Source: BMS3BBIN04 sp964552465
GTDB lineage: Bacteria; Electryoneota; Electryoneia; Electryoneales; Electryoneaceae
DNA length: 64,000 nucleotides
NCBI GenBank assembly: GCA_964552465.1
Contig: CAZKGR010000016.1
Location: 10,153-74,152, forward strand
Reading direction: 5' to 3'
In this document: one piece after another, positions 52,549 to 59,415 of the stretch
Layout: every line of letters begins with the position of its first letter
Numbering within the stretch: the stretch's first letter is position 1
The notes under the pieces: generated by a model
What the model saw: only the letters and a program-made list of their open reading frames with translations
Database searches by the model: none
Told to the model about the DNA's origin: nothing
Position numbers and translations under genes: made by a program

Positions 52549-53747
52549 AAGTCCCATTCTTCCGAGTTGATCTGCCCGAATCCGCAGTCGAAGCAGTCGC
52601 CGATTCGCTCCGTTCCGGGTGGCTGACTACTGGGTTTAAAACGAAGAGTTTCGAGGAACAGTTCGCTGAACGTGTAGGCTCGCCGCACGCCCTGGCCCTC
52701 AACTCGTGCACTGCAGCGCTGCACTTATCGCTGGAAGCGATCGGTGTACAGCGAGGCGACCTGGTCATCGTCCCGACCATGACCTTCGCTGCGACAGCGG
52801 AAGTCGTCCGCTATTTCGATGCCACCCCGGTCTTCGTCGACATGGGTGATGACTTCAACATTGACCCGGACAAACTGGACGAGACGATCCGTGCCATCCG
52901 TGCGAACGAGCCGGTGGCTGGACTCGAACCAGCGTACGGTCCGATTCGCGCAATCATTGTGATGCATTATGGCGGATACGCGTGCGACATGCAACGTATC
53001 CAGCAAATCGCCAACGAGCACGACCTGCCGATCATCGAGGACGCAGCCCACACCTTCCCAGCCGACTACCGCCCTGACGAGTCCGCCGAATGGCAACATT
53101 GCGGCACCTTCGGCGAGATGGGTTGCTTTTCGTTTTACGCCAACAAGTGCATCACCACCGGCGAGGGCGGGATGGTCATTGCACACGACGCGGTGATGAT
53201 CGACCGCATGCGTGTCATGTCGCTGCATGGAATGAACCGGGACGCGTGGAAAAGATACACCTCCGCCGGATCATGGTATTACGAGATCGTCGCGCCTGGC
53301 TACAAGTACAACATGACCGACCTCGCGTCCGCGATGGGTCTGGATGAGCTGACCCGTGCGGATCACTACCTCCAGAAACGCGCCCATGTCGCCGCTGAAT
53401 ACGACGCCCGTCTCGGTCGCCTGGACGCGATCCAGCTCCCGCCTCGGAACGAAGCAACGCGCAAGCACTCATGGCATCTGTATTCGATCCGGCTCAACCT
53501 TGAGCACTTGTCCATTGACCGCGCGGAGTTCATCGAAGCCTTAAGAGAACGTGAGATCTTCTGCTCGATGCACTGGCTGCCGCTACACTTAATGCCGTAT
53601 TATCGCGAGACATATGGACATGGCGAAGGTTTGTTCCCCGTCGCCGAGCGGGACTGGCAACGACAGGTCAGCCTGCCCATTTTCCCGGCTATGACTGATG
53701 ACGAGATCGACGCTGTCTGTTCTGCAATTGAGGAAATCGTGAGGTAA
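52545..53747 (+). CDS. DegT/DnrJ/EryC1 sugar aminotransferase
   Basis: PLP-dependent aminotransferase that makes an amino sugar on a nucleotide-sugar keto intermediate. 400 residues from ATG 52545 (overlaps the previous stop). GWLTTGFKTKSFEEQFAE at the N-terminus, IPTMTF-like VPTMTFAATAEV, IIEDAAHTFPADY, and the Schiff-base lysine Lys201 in SFYANKCITTGEGGMV. Members include PseC, WecE and ArnB types; specificity not assignable. Last gene of the polysaccharide operon; it converges with the microcompartment operon 49 nt downstream. Confidence 0.92.
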   Translation: MKVPFFRVDLPESAVEAVADSLRSGWLTTGFKTKSFEEQFAERVGSPHALALNSCTAALHLSLEAIGVQRGDLVIVPTMTFAATAEVVRYFDATPVFVDMGDDFNIDPDKLDETIRAIRANEPVAGLEPAYGPIRAIIVMHYGGYACDMQRIQQIANEHDLPIIEDAAHTFPADYRPDESAEWQHCGTFGEMGCFSFYANKCITTGEGGMVIAHDAVMIDRMRVMSLHGMNRDAWKRYTSAGSWYYEIVAPGYKYNMTDLASAMGLDELTRADHYLQKRAHVAAEYDARLGRLDAIQLPPRNEATRKHSWHLYSIRLNLEHLSIDRAEFIEALREREIFCSMHWLPLHLMPYYRETYGHGEGLFPVAERDWQRQVSLPIFPAMTDDEIDAVCSAIEEIVR

Positions 53748-53796
53748 GGCGAGTGTGAATGAACCCTTGCTGGCAGATGGATCTAAAACCCGGATG

Positions 53797-54066
53797 TTAG
53801 CCGACCTTGATCTCGTCAATGACACCGACAATAATCGAGCGCAGGGGAGCGTCTGGATCATTTACCACCTGTCGGGATGAATTGCCCTCGTCTACAATCA
53901 GAACCGTTTCACCGGCACCAGCACCGACAGTATCGACTGCGATCAGGTAGTTTCCGTCTGGACTCAATTCAGGATTCAGCAGATCTACGACCAATAGCTT
54001 TCGATTGTCGTAGAACGGGTGGTTGATGGTGCTGTGTATCGCACCGCTGATTTTTCCGATCTTCAT
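53797..54066 (-). CDS. BMC-P (EutN/CcmL) vertex protein 3
   Basis: Pentameric vertex protein of a bacterial microcompartment, 89 residues. It shows the EutN/CcmL beta-barrel pattern: MKIGKISGAI at the start, DNRKLLVVDLLNP, IAVDTVGAGAGETVLIVDEGNSSR and VGVIDEI at the end. Last gene of the operon; its ATG overlaps the preceding stop (ATGA). Confidence 0.92.
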   Translation of the reverse strand: MKIGKISGAIHSTINHPFYDNRKLLVVDLLNPELSPDGNYLIAVDTVGAGAGETVLIVDEGNSSRQVVNDPDAPLRSIIVGVIDEIKVG

Positions 54067-54347
54067 GACAGGTCACCATCCAGCGTGTGAACATCGTCGA
54101 CAATGCCGGCAACCGTATGATCTACGGGGACAAACCACGGATCGAGGAACAGAGCTGCTTCGCGTCCCCCTTCGTAATAAACCAGCTCGCTGGGACCAGC
54201 CATACGTGTCGAATCAGCCGCAACAATCGGATTACCCGTTGCTTCAAGGGTCTTGTCCAAAGGCTGAACCAGCAGCATCGGAACAGATTCCAGTCCTTCA
54301 TAGACCACACACGGGGTGACAGTCCCTATGATTCGGCCCAGTTTCAT
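54063..54347 (-). CDS. BMC-P (EutN/CcmL) vertex protein 2
   Basis: Pentameric vertex protein, 94 residues. KLGRIIGTVTP, PMLLVQPLDK and the AGPSELVYYEGGREAAL turn where other EutN proteins have a Gly-rich loop; VAGIVDDV near the end. One of three BMC-P proteins in this operon, which may differ in vertex position or cargo. Overlaps the following gene by ATGA; starts inside the end of the BMC-T gene. Confidence 0.9.
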   Translation of the reverse strand: MKLGRIIGTVTPCVVYEGLESVPMLLVQPLDKTLEATGNPIVAADSTRMAGPSELVYYEGGREAALFLDPWFVPVDHTVAGIVDDVHTLDGDLS

Positions 54348-54955
54348 GTCTTCTCTCCACCAGCCAACTTCTGAAACTTCGCCATCTCGAACACTGTCGT
54401 GTTATTGATCTGCTTGATCATTTCAGCATCGAGATTCTGGATAATGGATTTGCCAGCCAGCATCTCCGGCATGCCCTCGACGTCGCAGGAAATTGAAACG
54501 GCAGATTCCACATCCTCCAACAGTCCACTGAAGAGAACAAAGCCCTTTCCGCCCAACTGATTAGCTAACCGAAGCTCGACGATGTTGACATCAGCGCCCT
54601 TGATGGCTGCATCGGAAGCGAGGATCGTGATCGCAACCGAACAGGTTTCAATCACTCCCAACGCTTCGCCGGACAACGGCATACGTTTGCCAAATACAGC
54701 ATCGTAGACCTGGTTGTGAACATCGGACAGGAACATGGCATCAACTACACTGTCGTTTCCAACGATGACACCAGCGTTGTACGCTTCTTCCACCGAGCCG
54801 ACTGTCCCGCCAATCAGAACCAGGTACTTTCCCTCAGATACGGTACCGGTTTTCAGCATTGCGACGGGTGAGGCTTTGACCATCGCATCAGCAGCCAGCA
54901 TCCCAGTGGCAATGCTCGAGAACTCAAGTAGCGCTATGGCTGGACATGGTTTCAT
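54344..54955 (-). CDS. BMC-T shell protein (tandem BMC domains)
   Basis: Trimer-forming shell protein with two BMC domains, 203 residues, from ATG 54955 (a TTG lies one codon before). Domain one (about 1-95) contains PAIALLEFSSIATGMLAADAMVKASPV and domain two (about 100-190) LGVIETCSVAITILASDAAIKGADV, then LRLANQLGGKGFVLFSGLLEDVESAV. Each domain makes half of a pseudohexagonal tile; the larger pore of such trimers may pass cofactors or bulky metabolites. It lies between the aldehyde dehydrogenase and two vertex proteins. Confidence 0.92.
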   Translation of the reverse strand: MKPCPAIALLEFSSIATGMLAADAMVKASPVAMLKTGTVSEGKYLVLIGGTVGSVEEAYNAGVIVGNDSVVDAMFLSDVHNQVYDAVFGKRMPLSGEALGVIETCSVAITILASDAAIKGADVNIVELRLANQLGGKGFVLFSGLLEDVESAVSISCDVEGMPEMLAGKSIIQNLDAEMIKQINNTTVFEMAKFQKLAGGEKT

Positions 54956-56400
54956 CAAACGATCCTGAAATGGTCAACGAGAACGCAACGACGTTCACGT
55001 GAGAAACTTTTCGGGCCAGTCAGACCTTCCCCGGTTGGACTGGCAATAGTGAATGAACAGTGCCCTTCCCCACCATAGCCAAGCCCAGCTACGGCCGGGC
55101 CGTTCTTGACGAAGATGCTGCAGTTCATCACCCGAGCCATTTTGCTCAGGTTGTCGATATTGCGTGAGTGCATGATTGCCGAATGGCCGAAGCCATGTTC
55201 GGCTTCTTTCGCCAACCGAATGGCAGTTTCAGCATCCTCAACCCGTACAAGTGGCAGAACCGGCATCATCTGTTCTGACCAGACCAGCGGATGATCCTCA
55301 TCTACAACCATGAAGGCAAGAACCGGTTCTTTGCCGTTGGTTGTTATGCCTGCTTTCAACAGGATATCCGAAGCATTCTTGCCGATACAATCCTTGTTCA
55401 TCACCGCCGGTTTTCGTGGGCCCTTTTGCTCGGCGAAAATGTAGCTTTCCAACTGCTTGTGCCACGATTCCGGAACCAGAAATGCCCCGTGTTCCTGCAA
55501 CTTCCTGATCAAGATGTCTGCAACATGTTCAACGACAAATACTTCCTTTTCGTCAACGCAGATGATGTTGTTGTCCATCGAAGCGCCGATGACAATGTCG
55601 CGTGCGGCCTGATTCAGATCGGCAGTCTCATCGACAACCACTGGTGGATTGCCCGGACCAGCGCAGATCGCCCGTTTGCCGCTGGTCATCGCAGCCTTGA
55701 CAACTCCAGCTCCGCCAGTCACAACCAGCAAACGGATCCCAGGATGCTTCATCAACTCCTGGGCAGTCTTGATCGTCGGCTCGGCGACAGATGTGATCAG
55801 GTTAGCCGGTCCGCCAGCCTCGACGATAGCATCGTTGATCAAAGCAATGGTTAGCAGGCTGCAGTTCTTCGCGCTCGGATGCGGGTTGAACACAACGCCG
55901 TTGCCTGCCGCGATCATCCCGATTGAGTTGCAGATGATGGTCGAGGTCGGGTTGGTCACCGGCGTGATCGCACCGATAACACCATAGGGCGCGCGTTCCA
56001 TCAGGGTCAGGCCACGATCACCAGAATATGCCTCTGGACTAAGCCCCTCGATGCCCGGCGTCTTCTTCGTGACTACACGGTTCTTCTCAATCTTGTGAGC
56101 GTAACGACCATATCCGGTTTCATCGTGCGCATGACGTGACAAACGTTCGAGGTTCTGCATCATCTTCGCACGGATGGAAGCGATGATCTCGTCTCGTGTT
56201 TCAAGCGAGAGATTCATCAGTTCGACTTGGGCGGCAGTCGTGGCTTTGATGGCAGAATCGAGATCGCTGAAGCCGCCAACCTGCGAGCTCAAGGCCGCTC
56301 TGGGCGCGATTGACGGAGCAGTAGATTGCCCCGATCCGCGCAGCGAGGCCACAATCTCAAGTGCTGCCTGGTTTACCTGTGCGTCTGTCATGCCAGCCAA
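54955..56400 (-). CDS. CoA-acylating aldehyde dehydrogenase (PduP/EutE-like)
   Basis: Microcompartment cargo enzyme of 481 residues: oxidises an aldehyde to acyl-CoA with NAD+. Catalytic Cys281 in MDNNIICVDEKEV, CoA- and NAD-binding APYGVIGAITPVTNPT and GGAGVVKAAM, GPGNPPVVV, and the C-terminal GLGYGGEG. The first ~20 residues (TDAQVNQAALEIVASLRG) form an amphipathic helix, then a Ser/Pro-rich linker, matching the N-terminal encapsulation peptide of PduP and EutE. With the aldolase gene of the same operon this predicts acetaldehyde to acetyl-CoA as the main reaction. Confidence 0.94.
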   Translation of the reverse strand: MAGMTDAQVNQAALEIVASLRGSGQSTAPSIAPRAALSSQVGGFSDLDSAIKATTAAQVELMNLSLETRDEIIASIRAKMMQNLERLSRHAHDETGYGRYAHKIEKNRVVTKKTPGIEGLSPEAYSGDRGLTLMERAPYGVIGAITPVTNPTSTIICNSIGMIAAGNGVVFNPHPSAKNCSLLTIALINDAIVEAGGPANLITSVAEPTIKTAQELMKHPGIRLLVVTGGAGVVKAAMTSGKRAICAGPGNPPVVVDETADLNQAARDIVIGASMDNNIICVDEKEVFVVEHVADILIRKLQEHGAFLVPESWHKQLESYIFAEQKGPRKPAVMNKDCIGKNASDILLKAGITTNGKEPVLAFMVVDEDHPLVWSEQMMPVLPLVRVEDAETAIRLAKEAEHGFGHSAIMHSRNIDNLSKMARVMNCSIFVKNGPAVAGLGYGGEGHCSFTIASPTGEGLTGPKSFSRERRCVLVDHFRIV

Positions 56401-56432
56401 ATCGTTACTCCAGAATGGTCAAGCCACTTATG

Positions 56433-56720
56433 CTACTTCTTATACCTGGTCTTGCCGCCAACTTCCCAGTTGTCGACGATGGCCATGACAACCGCATCAC
56501 ATGGACGATTCTCAGTCATCTTCGTCTGCCGTCCGGAGCTCCCGCTGGCATAGAGAACCATTTCATGCATGCCCGCTCCCACGGCATCTGCTGCGACAAC
56601 ATGGCTACCGGTCGCTTTCCCGTCCATGTCAACATTTTGCAGGATCAGGAATTTCAGGCCGTCCATGCTGGCTTCTTTTTGCGTGGATACAAGGGTACCC
56701 ACAACCTGTGCCAATACCAT
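56433..56720 (-). CDS. BMC-P (EutN/CcmL) vertex protein 1
   Basis: Pentameric vertex protein, 95 residues: MVLAQVVGTLVSTQK, LKFLILQNVD, SHVVAADAVGAGMHEMVLYASGSSGRQT and VMAIVDNWE. Located between BMC-H and the aldehyde dehydrogenase, so the three vertex genes are not clustered. Confidence 0.92.
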   Translation of the reverse strand: MVLAQVVGTLVSTQKEASMDGLKFLILQNVDMDGKATGSHVVAADAVGAGMHEMVLYASGSSGRQTKMTENRPCDAVVMAIVDNWEVGGKTRYKK

Positions 56721-56745
56721 TAGTCCTCCACATCCTGCCAGCTAA

Positions 56746-57051
56746 CTAGCGCTTCGCACCAGACTTAGCGGCTGAAGGAGCATTGACCGGCATGATTGCA
56801 TCCACATTGTCATGCGGACGCGCAATGATGTGTACCGAAACGATGTCGCTGACCCGTGAGGCGCCAGCCACGCCAGCATCACATGCTGCTTTTACCGCTG
56901 CAACATCACCGCGAATGACTGCGGTTACATAACCGCCGCCGGTCTTTTCGTACGATACCAGATCGACCTTGGCAGCCTTAACCATCGCATCCGCTGCCTC
57001 CACGACTGCCGCAAAACTGCGTGTTTCGATCATTCCTAACGCTGAAGCCAT
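56746..57051 (-). CDS. BMC-H hexameric shell protein
   Basis: Single-domain hexamer-forming shell protein, 101 residues from ATG 57051 (GGAGG site 5 nt upstream). Standard BMC fold: ALGMIETRSFAAVVEAADAMVKAAKV, then YEKTGGGYVTAVIRGDVAAVKAACDAGVAGA and VSVHIIARPHDNV. It is the only BMC-H in the operon, so it likely tiles most of the facets. The tail is short and Ala/Ser-rich. Confidence 0.95.
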   Translation of the reverse strand: MASALGMIETRSFAAVVEAADAMVKAAKVDLVSYEKTGGGYVTAVIRGDVAAVKAACDAGVAGASRVSDIVSVHIIARPHDNVDAIMPVNAPSAAKSGAKR

Positions 57052-57111
57052 CTTCTCCTCCAACTATCGTGAGTCTTTCTTTAAATGCAAAAGTATGGTG
57101 AACATACACAG

Positions 57112-57732
57112 CTACTTCCGTTCCCGTCCGGTAACTTCTTCAATCGCCTGAACCGCGGCACGATAACCAACGTCAATATCCCGTTCTTCACCGCCGAGAT
57201 AGATGCGTCCGAAAGTACCAATTGCCCGCACTTCGAGAATGTTGATTTCGGCAGCTTTCTCAGCTTCATTCGCTGCAAGTGCGGCGTATGCGGCTGGCTG
57301 AACCTCCATCACGTACATCGACTGACCCGGAATGATCATGTGACCGTGGCGCATCCGGTTGATCAACTGGGTCTGATGATCGTCAATCCTGCGAATCACC
57401 TGACTCGAGAATATCTTCGGCTTCCAACGATCGTCTTCCTTGAGATCCAGAGCGTCGAGGATTGCAGCCCCAGCCTGACGGACATCCGCTTGCGAATCCG
57501 AATGAACCTCAAGCATTCCGAAATGGCGTTCGACAATCTGCATACCCGGCTTGACATTCGTTGACTTCAACGCGACATCAGTGATCCGGTTGATCTCAAT
57601 ACCCGGCGCAATCTCGATGTAGAGACATGCCATGCCCGCGATCGGCAGGAATCCCTGGGCTACAGTTCCCAGAAACGCCGCATGCTGCGGCTGCAGGCTG
57701 TCCAGATACACATAAGCTCGCAGATCAACCAA
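57112..57732 (-). CDS. BMC-T shell protein, CsoS1D/CcmP-like (predicted double-stacking)
   Basis: Tandem BMC-domain shell protein of 206 residues. The MVDLRAYVYLDSLQPQHAAFLG start and MIIPGQSMYVMEVQPAAYAALAANEAEKAA in the second half are characteristic of the group that includes CsoS1D and Haliangium ochraceum BMC-T2/T3, trimers that can stack face to face and open or close a large central pore. The INRMRHGH segment lies at the pore end. Second gene of the operon, directly after the RpiB-DeoC fusion. Confidence 0.82.
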   Translation of the reverse strand: MVDLRAYVYLDSLQPQHAAFLGTVAQGFLPIAGMACLYIEIAPGIEINRITDVALKSTNVKPGMQIVERHFGMLEVHSDSQADVRQAGAAILDALDLKEDDRWKPKIFSSQVIRRIDDHQTQLINRMRHGHMIIPGQSMYVMEVQPAAYAALAANEAEKAAEINILEVRAIGTFGRIYLGGEERDIDVGYRAAVQAIEEVTGRERK

Positions 57733-57765
57733 AGAGCTACTCCCTTCGACGTACTGTACTAGTTG

Positions 57766-59181
57766 TTAACTTGATACCGTCACTGCACCGGAAGCCTTGA
57801 CGATCTTCACCCCGGCACTTGCGCCGAGCCGTGTCGCCCCCGCCGCGATCATGTGTTCAGCGTCCTCTATCGTCTTGATACCGCCCGACGCTTTCACACC
57901 CATCCCGGAACTCGCCACAACTTCCGCCATCAACGCAACATCATGTTCAGTAGCTCCACCCGTGGAAAATCCGGTGGATGTCTTAACAAAATCCGCCCGC
58001 GCCCGTTTGGCCAGTTCACAGGCCTTGCGCTTCTCATCGTCAGTCAACAACGCGGTCTCAATGATCACCTTGCTGTGAGCGCCGCCGTCCTCGCAGGCTT
58101 CAACCACAGATCGTATATCCTTGAACACGAGGTCGTGGTCGCCAGCCTTCAGCGCCCCAACGTTGATCACCATGTCAATTTCACGGGCGCCGTCACGAAT
58201 TGCCCGGCGCGTTTCCGCCGCTTTGATATCATGCATGTGAGTGCCGAGTGGAAAACCCACTACGGTGCAAACTAGTACATCTGATCCCTGCAACTCACGC
58301 TTTGCCAGTTGCACAAACGTTGGATTCACGCACACCGAAGCGAAACCGTACTCCCGCGCTTCCTTGCAGAGTTGCTTGATTTCATTCGGAGTAGCTTCTG
58401 GTTTTAGAATGGTATGATCAATGAATCCCGCGATGTCATCTGAAACGCCGGCATTGCCCGGGACCAACGAAATCCGGCTCGCCCCCAGATCGATCAACTG
58501 CTTGACCCGCGTCGTGTTCCGAATCGCGCACTTCCCGCAGTTATCACACAACTCACCTGTGCCGCAGGTACCCTTGCAGTCGGGATCATCCGGGTTAGCC
58601 GAGTTCAACAGCTCCATCACCCGTGCGGTGATTCGTTGCAGATCGTCGCTAGATATTTCAGGCATGTCTTCACCTGTCACAGGTTGAACAACAGGACTAC
58701 TCGGAATTGGTTTCGGTTTACCTTCAGGCGAATCATAAGCGTCTATCATCCCGGCACGCCGCAGGTGCCGCTCTTCGCTACACTCCACTGACAGAAAACG
58801 ACTCACTATCTGACGCGCCAACGCCGGACCGGTCAGGCCGGAACCGAGCGTGAGCACGTTCGCGTTGTTATGTTCCCGCGCATTCGTCGCGGTGGAAAGA
58901 TCATAACACAGCGCTGCACGGACATTCGGCACCTTGTTGGCGACCATCGCTGAGCCAATCCCCGCCCCATCGACGATGATTCCGAGATGCGCTTCACCCC
59001 GCGATACCTTCTCTGCGACAGCTCCTGCAAATACCGGGTAATCGACAGCTTCCGTGCTGTTCGTACCGCAATCAACGACTGAATATCCTCGCTCACGGAT
59101 GAACTGCTTGATATCCTCTTTGAGAGCATATCCACCGTGATCAGCACCTAACGCAATAACCGTGTTTTCGAGAAGATTCAT
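57766..59181 (-). CDS. Fused ribose-5-phosphate isomerase B / deoxyribose-phosphate aldolase
   Basis: Bifunctional 471-residue enzyme heading the microcompartment operon. Residues 1-150 are RpiB (LGADHGGYALK, SRGEAHLGIIVDGAGIGSAMVANK, REHNNANVL), but the usual active-site Cys of the ICGTG motif is Asp71. Residues about 245-465 are DeoC: Lys400 forms the Schiff base in DFVKTSTGF, Asp336 in REIDMVINVG, Lys430 in GVKASGGI. The linker (about 151-240) contains an amphipathic helix (SSDDLQRITARVMELLN), a possible encapsulation signal, and a Cys-rich element with Cys202, 206, 212, 215 and 218. Expected reaction of the DeoC half: cleavage of deoxyribose-5-phosphate or a similar sugar phosphate to glyceraldehyde-3-phosphate and an aldehyde. 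The fusion order is uncommon. Confidence 0.93.
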   Translation of the reverse strand: MNLLENTVIALGADHGGYALKEDIKQFIRERGYSVVDCGTNSTEAVDYPVFAGAVAEKVSRGEAHLGIIVDGAGIGSAMVANKVPNVRAALCYDLSTATNAREHNNANVLTLGSGLTGPALARQIVSRFLSVECSEERHLRRAGMIDAYDSPEGKPKPIPSSPVVQPVTGEDMPEISSDDLQRITARVMELLNSANPDDPDCKGTCGTGELCDNCGKCAIRNTTRVKQLIDLGASRISLVPGNAGVSDDIAGFIDHTILKPEATPNEIKQLCKEAREYGFASVCVNPTFVQLAKRELQGSDVLVCTVVGFPLGTHMHDIKAAETRRAIRDGAREIDMVINVGALKAGDHDLVFKDIRSVVEACEDGGAHSKVIIETALLTDDEKRKACELAKRARADFVKTSTGFSTGGATEHDVALMAEVVASSGMGVKASGGIKTIEDAEHMIAAGATRLGASAGVKIVKASGAVTVSS

Positions 59182-59246
59182 GTCCGCCTGTCACTCATGG
59201 AAGTATCAGCAACTCGCCAGATGTGCAACACCCCTAAGCCACTGTT

Positions 59247-59275
59247 ACTTATTGATACTGGACCTCAGTTGTCAA
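59247..59275 (-). promoter_or_regulatory. Promoter of the microcompartment operon
   Basis: Minus strand TTGACA (59275-59270), 17-nt spacer, ATAAGT (59252-59247). Both hexamers and the spacing are identical to the ArsR promoter at 23665. Transcription would begin near 59240, giving a leader of about 60 nt. It shows the operon is probably expressed independently of carAB. Confidence 0.55.
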
Positions 59276-59415
59276 GACGCTGAGATATGGCTGGTCATCA
59301 AACTAAACAAGGATTCTTCAAGAAAGAACCCCTTGCGGCTGTCGTTGCGGAGAATTGGGGTTTCAGGCCCAAAGTGGGCAAATCCAGTATTCTGTATGAT
59401 ACCACCGCTTACGAA

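Noticed and set aside
53797..59181. Carboxysome or propanediol/ethanolamine microcompartment
   Set aside because: No RuBisCO, carbonic anhydrase, diol dehydratase or ethanolamine lyase genes; the cargo genes are an aldolase fusion and an aldehyde dehydrogenase.
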